Part shown: piece after piece, positions 1 to 6,390 of the stretch
How the letters are laid out: every line of letters begins with the position of its first letter
Numbering within the stretch: position 1 is the stretch's first letter
Source of the DNA: an uncultured Oxalobacteraceae bacterium
Lineage (GTDB): Bacteria > Pseudomonadota > Gammaproteobacteria > Burkholderiales > Burkholderiaceae
Direction: 5' to 3'
NCBI GenBank assembly: GCA_946479255.1
Contig: CAMLFK010000064.1
Location: forward strand, 1 to 20,443
DNA: 20,443 bases
The notes under the pieces: generated by a model
Databases searched by the model: none
Seen by the model: the letters and a program-made list of their open reading frames with translations, nothing else
Told to the model about the DNA's origin: nothing
Position numbers and translations under genes: made by a program

Positions 1-5
1 AGAAA

Positions 6-29
6 CAGGCGGGTGCATGCACCCGCCTG
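6..29 (-). terminator. Probable intrinsic terminator after the DUF4832 gene
   Basis: Positions 6-29 form a perfect 24-bp palindrome (CAGGCGGGTGCA followed by its reverse complement). As RNA it would fold into a G+C-rich stem of about 10 bp with a 4-nt CATG loop. It begins 24 bases past the stop codon at 54 and, read on the minus strand, is followed by GTTTCT at the window edge. The position and the short T-rich tail fit a rho-independent terminator. Only six bases of tail are visible, so the length of the U-tract cannot be judged. The fold is symmetrical and could also end a convergent gene beyond the edge. Confidence 0.7.
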
Positions 30-53
30 CCTGGTCAAGCCGCTCGTGCTCGC

Positions 54-1913
54 TTAAGGGGCCACGCCGACGGTGTGGTTGAGGTTATTGAAGCCGGTGT
101 TTGCTTCCCATGTACTGACGTTGGCCAGCTGGATCGCGTACTCGGGACGATTGCGCAACGACGCCTGCGGATCGGGCAGGTGCAGCAGCACCGAATACGA
201 GCCCTTGACCATGTCGGCCGGGAGCGTCACGGTCTGGTTGATCGTCACTGTCGTACCTGCCATCCACAAGCGCGGATCGGTCGCAAGTTTAACGCGGTAA
301 AGCGCTCCGCTCGACGTATTCCGGAACACCAGCTCGACGTTGCGGCTGTTGAACGGTGCCGCCCATCCCTGGTTTTGCACCTGCAGATTCACCGCGAAAC
401 CGCCACCTGGTTTGGCAGTGCTGGAGAAGGTACCGGTTTTCAGGACAAAGCGATAGCCCAGCTTCTGGTCAACCTGTGCGAAGCAGCCCTGGTTTTTCCA
501 GTTGTTCAGCACCGTCTGGTTATAGTCGAGGTTCAAGTACGACCAATGGAACTTGGCCATTTCACTCACGGCTGTCGGGCAATCGCTGCGCGGCGGCGCG
601 TAGCTACAGGTTTCGCCTCCGGATGCCACGTACTTGGTCTCCGCCGCCAGGTAAGGGAATTCCACGGAGGGATTGATATAGGTGCCGTAGTCGGAGGGAC
701 TGGACAAGAAGCAATCGTTGTGATGTCCCAGGCGCGCCTTGGCCGTACCGTTGAACGCTTCGTCGCTGGTGAGCGCGGTTGGGCTATAGAGCTTGGTTTT
801 AAATAGCGGCATGCGCAGCTGCACCATACGCTCGGCGGGTACAACCTTGAGCAGTTTGTCGACCACAAACTTTCGGTCAGCGATGTTTTTTGCTGTCATG
901 TTGTAGCTGTCGCCATAGTTCTGCGTGTTGCCCCACTCGCCCCAGGCGCCGATCAAGCCGGCCTGCACGATGGCGATCACGTCCCGATTGTTGGCAAGGT
1001 AGGGAGCGAGCTGGTTCAGATGGGTGTCGACCATGGCCGGCTTGGCATCGACAGGCGAATTGTTATCGTTGTAGGCGAAACGCACAATCGCTTTCAAGCC
1101 AGCCTTGCGTACCGTATCCATTTGCTGCTGGAACAGGTTCAGCGTGGTCTGATTGATCGGCGAGTTGACAAAATTGCGAAGGTAAAACACGCATAACATC
1201 AGCGATTCGCCGCCGGAAGTACGGAAGCCGGTTAACTGGGTCAGGCTGACAGGCGTTTCACAGCCGACGTGGCGGTAAAAACCGCGCTCGGGATTGGCGA
1301 TGGTCGCCGTGCTGCCGGTGTAAGTCACTGAAACCGTGGGACCCGGTGCCGGGGTCGGTGTCGGGGTCGGAGTCGGGGTCGGGGTCGGGGTCGGAGTCGG
1401 GGTTGGCGTCGCGGTGGTCAGCGACAGTGCGATTACCCGCGAGATGAGGGTGGGCGGATCGGTTTGCGTGACCAGGTTAATGGCGGAGGGAGAACCGATA
1501 TCAGTGTGCGCCACGGCCACGTTGGCCACGCCATTGCCGGAGGTGAAAGGCACTGTTTTAACGAAGGTCCAGGCCCACCCGCCGTTCGTACCGGTGTACC
1601 GGTACAGACGGCCATTTTCAATCAGGTATCCGGCGCCGACGCCGCTGAATCCGTAGCCGCTGGTGGCGATCCGGTCGGTGTCAATAAACACACGCACCCA
1701 CGCAGGCGTTCCGCTATAGGGAATCTTGAAATAGGCTTGGGTGCCGTCGCTGCTTGCCGTGGATTCGATCGACTGGATTGTCGATGCCCCGGATAGGGGT
1801 GCCGTGTAGACTTCGGACATGGCGAACGGGCTGGCGATGAGCCCAGCGCAAACCAGTACGAGATTGATTGGGCGCCGAGCGAATGGTAGGGAAATTCTTT
1901 GGATACTTAGCAT
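54..1913 (-). CDS. Secreted DUF4874/DUF4832 domain protein with Thr-Pro linker
   Basis: A 619-aa protein. I chose the ATG at 1913 because it gives a signal peptide: a basic start (MLSIQRISLPFARRP), a hydrophobic core (INLVLVCAGLIASPFA) and likely cleavage near AMS-EV. In-frame ATGs at 1949, 1961 and 2009 would add a tail translated from a 60-bp repeat. No start has a strong Shine-Dalgarno. Residues of about 30-165 look like a beta-sandwich module. Residues 169-188 are ten Thr-Pro pairs. Then comes a DUF4874-like domain (NPERGFYRH, AGLIGAWGEWG, resembling glycoside-hydrolase barrels), followed by DUF4832 (HHNDCFLSSPSDYGTY). Family function is not established; proteins of this type often sit at bacterial polysaccharide loci. 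An extracellular or periplasmic role in binding or processing the polymer is inference. It is separated from the main operon by about 0.9 kb. Confidence 0.85.
   Translation of the reverse strand: MLSIQRISLPFARRPINLVLVCAGLIASPFAMSEVYTAPLSGASTIQSIESTASSDGTQAYFKIPYSGTPAWVRVFIDTDRIATSGYGFSGVGAGYLIENGRLYRYTGTNGGWAWTFVKTVPFTSGNGVANVAVAHTDIGSPSAINLVTQTDPPTLISRVIALSLTTATPTPTPTPTPTPTPTPTPTPAPGPTVSVTYTGSTATIANPERGFYRHVGCETPVSLTQLTGFRTSGGESLMLCVFYLRNFVNSPINQTTLNLFQQQMDTVRKAGLKAIVRFAYNDNNSPVDAKPAMVDTHLNQLAPYLANNRDVIAIVQAGLIGAWGEWGNTQNYGDSYNMTAKNIADRKFVVDKLLKVVPAERMVQLRMPLFKTKLYSPTALTSDEAFNGTAKARLGHHNDCFLSSPSDYGTYINPSVEFPYLAAETKYVASGGETCSYAPPRSDCPTAVSEMAKFHWSYLNLDYNQTVLNNWKNQGCFAQVDQKLGYRFVLKTGTFSSTAKPGGGFAVNLQVQNQGWAAPFNSRNVELVFRNTSSGALYRVKLATDPRLWMAGTTVTINQTVTLPADMVKGSYSVLLHLPDPQASLRNRPEYAIQLANVSTWEANTGFNNLNHTVGVAP
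1350..1409 (-). repeat. Ten hexanucleotide repeats encoding a (Thr-Pro)10 linker
   Basis: Ten in-frame 6-base units, mostly CGGGGT on the plus strand with variants CGGTGT, CGGAGT and TGGCGT, encode ten Thr-Pro pairs. An Ala-Pro pair follows. The units separate the N-terminal module from the DUF4874/DUF4832 part. Because the unit is 6 bases, gain or loss of units changes linker length without breaking the frame. Such linkers are common between domains of secreted carbohydrate-active proteins. Confidence 0.95.
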
Positions 1914-1946
1914 TTTTAAATTCGTTTCTATATAAGTTACTAAAAT

Positions 1947-2066
1947 CATGAGCGTGACCATCCAGCCGCCCCTCGCAAGGCGAGTGGCAGAGATAATCCG
2001 CAGAAACATGAACGTGACAATCCAACCGCCGCTCGCGAGGCAAGTGGCAGGGATACTCCGCAGGAA
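1947..2066 (-). repeat. 60-bp tandem duplication in the leader of the DUF4832 gene
   Basis: Positions 1947-2006 and 2007-2066 are adjacent copies of a 60-bp unit that differ at about a dozen scattered positions. Each begins CATGA(G/A)CGTGAC on the plus strand and contains GTGGCAG(A/G)GATA. A third, shorter and more diverged piece (GCTAGTGGCGGGGATA) lies at about 2105-2120. Each full copy has an internal inverted repeat (CTCGCAAGGCGAG in the first, CTCGCGAG in the second), so the transcript could form small hairpins. The 60-base period keeps frame: the minus strand reads as two 20-residue units (FLRSIPATCLASGGWIVTFM, then FLRIISATRLARGGWMVTLM) running into the DUF4832 frame. Whether this is translated or acts as leader RNA is not decidable here. 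Confidence 0.85.
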
Positions 2067-2123
2067 TTAATTAACGGAAACTAACTGAGGCTCAGGCCGG
2101 GTCAGCTAGTGGCGGGGATAGCA

Positions 2124-2258
2124 CTACTCGAGCGCTACGGTGAACGATTGACGATGTGGAGCTGGAAATGCCTCTCCACGACGAAAAGCAAGCATTATCT
2201 GCAACGAGATCTCTGATGAGAACTTCAGTGTCGGCTGGGATGATGCGCGTGTTGTCAT
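2124..2258 (-). CDS. Small ORF, 44 aa, unknown function
   Basis: ATG at 2258 to TAG at 2124-2126 encodes 44 residues, beginning MTTRASSQPTLKF and ending RQSFTVALE. The case for translation is the ribosome-binding site: GGAGGT ends five bases before the ATG, one of the best matches in the window. The product is soluble-looking: a Ser/Thr-rich start, a short amphipathic middle (EISLQIMLAFRRGE) and no signal peptide or membrane span. I do not recognise it. It lies about 210 bases upstream of the DUF4832 start and downstream of a 39-bp repeat. It could be a small protein, a leader peptide coupled to downstream expression, or chance. A competing 74-codon frame (2092-2316) has only a TTG start and no good ribosome-binding site. 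Confidence 0.45.
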   Translation of the reverse strand: MTTRASSQPTLKFSSEISLQIMLAFRRGEAFPAPHRQSFTVALE

Positions 2259-2263
2259 TAATT

Positions 2264-2269
2264 ACCTCC
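2264..2269 (-). promoter_or_regulatory. Consensus Shine-Dalgarno for the 44-aa ORF
   Basis: The minus strand reads GGAGGTAATTAATGACA. GGAGGT is separated from the ATG at 2258 by five bases. This site is the main reason for calling the small ORF at 2124-2258 and for choosing its frame. Confidence 0.6.
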
Positions 2270-2299
2270 AATTTCAATTTCTGAGTCGTTTCCGTGCGA

Positions 2300-2416
2300 C
2301 TAGTTCCGCAAATCAAGAAGAATATTTATTTTGCGAAATAGAAAAGCCGCGGTGACGATCAGATCGATTGCAATTCCATTAGCAAGATTTGGCTGAAAAA
2401 AGGTGGCTCATGTCAT
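2300..2416 (-). other. Possible broken small hydrophobic ORF (TGA at codon 3)
   Basis: A strong Shine-Dalgarno (GAGGAG, five bases before ATG at 2416) leads into ATG-ACA-TGA. In the same frame past the TGA there are 35 more codons up to TAG at 2300-2302, including a hydrophobic stretch (NGIAIDLIVTAAFLF) and the end RKINILLDLRN. This could be a small membrane protein with an early nonsense codon, or a chance open stretch behind an unrelated site. The TGA also overlaps a second ATG at 2411 that opens a 10-codon ORF (MSHLFSAKSC). Confidence 0.2.
2301..2339 (-). repeat. 39-bp direct repeat, copy 1
   Basis: This matches 2472-2510 at 33 of 39 positions. The first 16 bases are identical (TAGTTCCGCAAATCAA on the plus strand), then an A+T-rich middle and a GAAAT end. 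Within this copy TTCCGCAAAT and ATTTTGCGAA form an imperfect inverted repeat, a layout that could be a protein-binding site. It ends 42 bases before the start of the 44-aa ORF. Confidence 0.85.
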
Positions 2417-2471
2417 AAAAGCTCCTCGAAATTTCGTTAAAGGAATACCTTTGAGGTTATTGCCTGGCTAT

Positions 2472-2510
2472 TAGTTCCGCAAATCAAAAAAAATATTTTC
2501 GTTGTGAAAT
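2472..2510 (-). repeat. 39-bp direct repeat, copy 2
   Basis: Second copy of the 39-bp repeat, starting 171 bp from the start of copy 1. It precedes the GAGGAG-ATG site at 2414-2427 by about 45 bases, so each copy sits shortly upstream, on the minus strand, of a strong ribosome-binding site and an ATGACA start. A related fragment in the opposite orientation (AAATATTTGCGGA) lies at about 2551-2563. Confidence 0.85.
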
Positions 2511-2829
2511 GTTGAAGGTTTTCAAGTATGCACATGCTGTTTCCAATAGAAAATATTTGCGGACATCGCGCGCATGGCGAAACCGCCCGGCTTCTGTAAC
2601 GCGCTGGGAAACCAGATCATCGAGGGGCTTGTGGGGAGGGGCCGGAATGCTATCTGCGCAGTGGCAGCGACAAGGTCGCGCCTGACGGCTTTGGCAGGGA
2701 TGGGGACTAATCGATGCGGGGGCGCAGCTTTTGCCACACCATGCCGGTGCAGCGGGTATTGTCGGAATTTAAGTCGGGGCCGTCGGACCAGCGACTGGGC
2801 CGCGGACGATCGCGCGGCGCGCAGCTAAT
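2511..2829. other. Gene-free stretch between the terminal GT4 gene and the small ORFs
   Basis: No convincing coding region. The part next to the GT4 stop (about 2570-2829) is G+C-rich; the adjoining part is A+T-rich. Short open frames on both strands (for example 2574-2828 plus and 2522-2737 minus) have no good ribosome-binding site and no recognisable motif. Just past the GT4 stop there is an imperfect hairpin at about 2783-2801 (CGGACCAG, CGA, CTGGGCCG; one mismatch), but no T-tract follows, so I do not call it a terminator. The promoter for the DUF4832 transcript may lie in the A+T-rich part. I cannot point to a clear -35/-10 pair. Confidence 0.5.
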
Positions 2830-3960
2830 TCAGCTGATATCGCGTCCGGGGTGTTGAGCGATAAACAAGTCTTCCCACATATCGGACACTTTCTTTAGTG
2901 AGAAGCGCTCCCTTGCCTCAATCGCAAGAACAGAAAAATCGCGCCTCAATTGCTCATCATGCATGAGTTTGCCTAAGGCGGATTCCATCCCCTGCGTATC
3001 GCCAGGCGCCACCAGAAAGCCATCGACCTCGTGCCGGATGATATCCCTGGGACCGGTATCGCAGTCAAAACTCACGGCCGGCAAACCATAAGCCATCGCC
3101 TCCACCAGGGTATTGGGAAATCCTTCGAAATGTGAACTCATCACGTACACGGACGCTTGCTCGTACCAGTCTCCGATGTTGCCCACGCTACCAGGCAAAA
3201 AAATACGCTGCTCCAGCCCCGCCGCCCGTACTTGTGCACATAAGGTGTCGCGCAACGGGCCATCGCCAAGGATGACCAAATCCCAGGCCGGATGCGCGGC
3301 CGCCAAGCGCGCGAAAATCTCGATCAGGGAGGAGAAATTCTTTTCCATGCTCAGGCGCCCGACTCCCAGCAACCTGTGCCGGCCGGGCCGGCCAACTGCC
3401 GCGGGACTGATATGTGGTTCATGCCTGGATAGCGGCCAGCTGACCGGATTGGGAATGACCGGAATGTAGCGCGCATGGGAATGGGCGGCCAACCAGCCGG
3501 CGCATTCCTCTGTCAGAGCCACTACCGCGTTCAGTCGACCATAGGCGTGGCGCCGCATCGTTTCCCAGATCACGCCCATGGGCGCCTTTGGCGGGAAATT
3601 ATGCTCGGATCCGATCGCACGGAGATCGGGTAAGCCACGCGATGCCAACGCCAGGACGACGTTGGCCGTATGCATGGCGGACAGCGCGACCTCCGGCTGC
3701 ACACTCTGCAGAACGCGCCGTAAGGCTTGCACCCGCCTGGCGGTACGACAAAAGCCCGCCAGCACATTGCTGCTGCTACCCGTTAGGTTCAGGCAAATGC
3801 GCCGGACAGAGGAATCGAGCACGTAAAAATCCTTGGTGTGCGATGCCACCGTCACGACCGTCATATCCCATCCCAGCGAGACCCAATAGTTGGCCAGGTT
3901 TGCGACAACGCGCTCGGCGCCGCCATTTTCCAGCGAATGGATATAGATAAGCAATCGCAT
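2830..3960 (-). CDS. GT4 family glycosyltransferase
   Basis: A 376-aa GT-B fold glycosyltransferase that would transfer a sugar from a nucleotide donor to the lipid-linked repeat unit at the cytoplasmic membrane face. I start it at ATG 3960 (MRLLIYIHSLENGGAERV), preceded by GGAGTGAG; the longer frame to 3987 begins with TTG and only adds nine residues. The N-terminal acceptor domain opens with the GGAER loop typical of GT4. The donor domain has GRLSMEKN (about 201-208) and the E-x7-E signature in EGFPNTLVE (279-287), followed by GPRDIIRHEVDGFLV. Length is usual for the family. It is closely related to the GT4 protein at 16284-17456, with the same motifs at the same residue numbers. It starts 79 bases after the beta-helix gene and is probably last in the main operon. 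The sugar transferred cannot be told. Confidence 0.93.
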   Translation of the reverse strand: MRLLIYIHSLENGGAERVVANLANYWVSLGWDMTVVTVASHTKDFYVLDSSVRRICLNLTGSSSNVLAGFCRTARRVQALRRVLQSVQPEVALSAMHTANVVLALASRGLPDLRAIGSEHNFPPKAPMGVIWETMRRHAYGRLNAVVALTEECAGWLAAHSHARYIPVIPNPVSWPLSRHEPHISPAAVGRPGRHRLLGVGRLSMEKNFSSLIEIFARLAAAHPAWDLVILGDGPLRDTLCAQVRAAGLEQRIFLPGSVGNIGDWYEQASVYVMSSHFEGFPNTLVEAMAYGLPAVSFDCDTGPRDIIRHEVDGFLVAPGDTQGMESALGKLMHDEQLRRDFSVLAIEARERFSLKKVSDMWEDLFIAQHPGRDIS

Positions 3961-4039
3961 ACGAATCTCACTCCAAGTTTTCTGCAACGGCTCCCGGCAG
4001 AGGAAGCGGGCCAGTCACCATCTCTTCAGTCACCATTTC

Positions 4040-5269
4040 TTAAGGCGGTGTCACACGAAAACCGGCGCCAAGGCCATCCATCGCTCCCAGCCGCGCGAGA
4101 TGCCGATCCAGATATACCGTACCGGGCGAGGTAGTCACCGATACATTGGATATAACGCGTCCGCTGAACTCGCCAGTCACGCTTCCATGCAAGCAGATCC
4201 GATCCCATATCCGGGCGGTTGTCGACCGTACGCCCGCGTTTTCGTGGTCAAACACAAACAAGTTCCTGACTGACTTCACATTGTGTACATTGACCGTAGC
4301 GTCAATGTCGCGCATATAGCCCGCTCTTTCCGGCCCCTGATGGTAGAAATGCACATAGCTGCTGTGGATGCATTCGCCCGATACGTCGACCTTGACCAGC
4401 ACGTTTTCAACATGGCCCGTGCTGGCGCCACCTGATACCAGCGCAACGAATCCGTTGCTGCCGGGCCAATCTGACGTGCTCGTGGCCCTGATAACAATCT
4501 TGGCATGCCGCAGGGAATTGGCGATGAAGGCGCGCCGGACGTTGTGGCAAACAAGCTCGACATGAACCCTTTCGCGTATAAAACTGGCCGCGACGCCATA
4601 GTAGGAATAACGCAGTTCGCCTCGAACACTGATGTCTGATAAGTGCCTCCGGCTTGCCGCATTATTATGAGACGCCAGCAAGCCCATAACACGTTCCGCA
4701 TAACAGTCCACCATGCTGAAACCGCTGCTCAGCTCATTGGCCTGAATCCCGACGCAATACATTCCTTTCCACTTCAACCAAGGACTGAAACCCTTACCAA
4801 TGAAGTCTGCGCCGGCAATGGTCACGTTATGAAAATTTACGAAATAGAAGAAGTGGGGGACGACCTTGGCTGTTGTGGTCGCCGTGAAAGTAGCACCATA
4901 GGCTGAGATGGCAATGTTGCGCACATTGCGGCATAAAATGATCGACGCCGCATTTGCATAGCTGCCGAAATCGTACACGCCAGCCGGAACCAGCAAGGTA
5001 CCGCCGCCAGATTCAGCCAGGACGGCGAAGGCCTGGTGAAAGGCGTCGACCAGGATGGTCCGCGCTTGCCCGGGTTTGCCGCCAAAGTCTGCAAGATTCA
5101 CCGTAGCGGAGGGCACAGCCGCGTTACCGATATCCCCTGCTTTTCCACCCTTGCTCATTCTGGTCGGCTGGTCGTCCAGATGCTTTGGCAATAAGCCAGC
5201 AAGGCCGGCGCCCACGCCACCGAGCAATAGCCTGCGTCGGTGCGCGCCCTTCCCCGTCTTCCTCTTCAT
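4040..5269 (-). CDS. Tat-exported right-handed beta-helix protein (pectate-lyase-like fold)
   Basis: A 409-aa protein. The ATG at 5269 has GGGAGG five bases upstream and yields a twin-arginine signal: AHRRRLLLGGVGAGLAGLLP near residues 9-28. The longer frame to 5350 would bury this signal. From about residue 55 the pattern VNLADFGGKPGQ...ESGGGTLLVPAGVYDFGSY matches the start of the Pectate_lyase_3 / GH28-like beta-helix family. It is followed to the C-terminus by short strands rich in V, I, N and H (NVRNIAISAYGATF, FHNVTIAGADF, HLSDISVRG). Such proteins cut or bind acidic polysaccharides. Export as a folded protein and a role as lyase, hydrolase or epimerase acting on the polymer made here are inference. 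I cannot identify catalytic residues with confidence. It lies 43 bases after the acyltransferase gene, in the same operon. Confidence 0.75.
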   Translation of the reverse strand: MKRKTGKGAHRRRLLLGGVGAGLAGLLPKHLDDQPTRMSKGGKAGDIGNAAVPSATVNLADFGGKPGQARTILVDAFHQAFAVLAESGGGTLLVPAGVYDFGSYANAASIILCRNVRNIAISAYGATFTATTTAKVVPHFFYFVNFHNVTIAGADFIGKGFSPWLKWKGMYCVGIQANELSSGFSMVDCYAERVMGLLASHNNAASRRHLSDISVRGELRYSYYGVAASFIRERVHVELVCHNVRRAFIANSLRHAKIVIRATSTSDWPGSNGFVALVSGGASTGHVENVLVKVDVSGECIHSSYVHFYHQGPERAGYMRDIDATVNVHNVKSVRNLFVFDHENAGVRSTTARIWDRICLHGSVTGEFSGRVISNVSVTTSPGTVYLDRHLARLGAMDGLGAGFRVTPP

Positions 5270-5312
5270 GCATGCCTCCCATCGAGAACGACAATTCACG
5301 GCAAGCGCGGCA

Positions 5313-6335
5313 CTACCCGTGCCGCGTGCGGCCAGCATTGAGATGATCAACTACTGCATGGCCCAGTTCGACGCCCGGCTTTTCGATGAAGTGGTATGCG
5401 ACATAGGAGAGGCCGGTAAGGCTGCAGCTGAAAATCGCCCATGAGGCGATCGACGGTATGCCCTTGAGGTAATGAAATGAAAAATAAAGAACCGGTACAT
5501 GAAGAAGATAAACCCCGTAGGAATAGCGCGCGATGACGCTACTCGATACACACAGCCAGCCCGACCGGATTTCCCGGCAGCGGGGAATAAGCACACCAAG
5601 CGACAGGCAAATCAGCCATGAGAGAACAGTCGCGCTTGCGCCATACCCAACCAGGGATGGATAGACGATCGCCAGGACGCAGGCATAAGCGAACAACACC
5701 TTGGGCGGAAATTGACGCGGCGAGTCGCGCAGGCAGAAGGCCAGGACGCCCGGCAGAAAGCAGGGAAAGAACTTGATCAGGCTGGAATCCACGCCAAAGC
5801 GCCAGAATACCCACACCAAGGCGATCAAAGCGCCCCACAGGGCAAGGATGCAGCTAGCTGAGGATCGCCCGCTGTAACGTATCAGGCCATACAGCGCCGG
5901 CAGGAAAAAGTACATTTGAAATTCGAAAGGCAAGCTCCACAATACCGGCGTAATGGACCGGCTCCCGGTCAGGTTCTGGATCAGGAAAATATTGCTGAGA
6001 ATAGAAAACGTACTCGATGGGGCGCCGTACCCCGCTTCAAACGCCGCTATCAGCACCACGACAACGATACTCAGTGGATAGATTCTAAAGACGCGCCCGA
6101 CCAGGAAGGCAATGGTGGAAGGGCCTGTTTCGTACAGCTTCGCCTGACGCTCAAGCGACAGCATCAGCACCAGGCATGTGTGCACAAAAAAGATCATGAC
6201 ACCCAGCGTACCAAGGGTTTGCGCATGGTAGATGCCAACTCCCACGGCGGATCGATCGAGCAGAAGGTGGCTGGCCACGACAAATATCACCGCGAGCGAG
6301 CGCAGCACGTCGAGATTGGGCGACGGATAAGTCAC
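5313..6335 (-). CDS. Membrane O-acyltransferase (acyltransferase family 3, OafA/OatA-like)
   Basis: A 340-aa integral membrane protein of the Acyl_transf_3 family, which moves acetyl or other acyl groups across or onto sugars at the inner membrane. It opens NLDVLRSLAVIFVVASHLLL, with the family's arginine and invariant histidine (H23) in the first helix. About ten hydrophobic segments follow, and it ends with the usual LSYVAYHFIEKPG motif. The start is GTG at 6335, with AGGAG about nine bases upstream. Length is typical of single-domain members without an SGNH extension. The context suggests O-acetylation of the locus polysaccharide; the acyl donor and the position on the sugar are not visible. 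Confidence 0.92.
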   Translation of the reverse strand: MTYPSPNLDVLRSLAVIFVVASHLLLDRSAVGVGIYHAQTLGTLGVMIFFVHTCLVLMLSLERQAKLYETGPSTIAFLVGRVFRIYPLSIVVVVLIAAFEAGYGAPSSTFSILSNIFLIQNLTGSRSITPVLWSLPFEFQMYFFLPALYGLIRYSGRSSASCILALWGALIALVWVFWRFGVDSSLIKFFPCFLPGVLAFCLRDSPRQFPPKVLFAYACVLAIVYPSLVGYGASATVLSWLICLSLGVLIPRCREIRSGWLCVSSSVIARYSYGVYLLHVPVLYFSFHYLKGIPSIASWAIFSCSLTGLSYVAYHFIEKPGVELGHAVVDHLNAGRTRHG

Positions 6336-6390
6336 GATGAGGCACTCCTATGCTTGTAAAGCTAGCTTTCCGACAAATCCATCGCTTACA

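Noticed and set aside
75..806. 243-codon open frame on the plus strand inside the DUF4832 gene
   Set aside because: It is antisense to a gene with clear domain signatures, has no ribosome-binding site, and its product is low-complexity and rich in Arg, His and Val, typical of a G+C-rich shadow frame.
1336..1656. Plus-strand ORF with a long Val-Gly repeat
   Set aside because: The repeat is the reverse complement of the Thr-Pro linker codons; the frame is a shadow of the DUF4832 gene.
1947..2066. CRISPR-like array or c-di-GMP riboswitch in the leader of the DUF4832 gene
   Set aside because: The repeats are directly abutting 60-bp units with no spacers, so not CRISPR. The conserved core of known c-di-GMP riboswitches is not recognisable.
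2092..2316. 74-codon minus-strand ORF
   Set aside because: Its start is TTG inside the 39-bp repeat without a good ribosome-binding site, while the overlapping 44-codon frame has a consensus one.
2522..2828. Short ORFs on both strands in the G+C-rich part of the intergenic region, considered as a transposase remnant
   Set aside because: No catalytic motif, no terminal inverted repeats and no ribosome-binding site; I cannot support any identity.
1914..2829. Sigma-54 type promoter (TGGCAC-N5-TTGCA) for the DUF4832 transcript
   Set aside because: Only partial matches (TGGCAG within the 60-bp repeat), with no second element at the right spacing.
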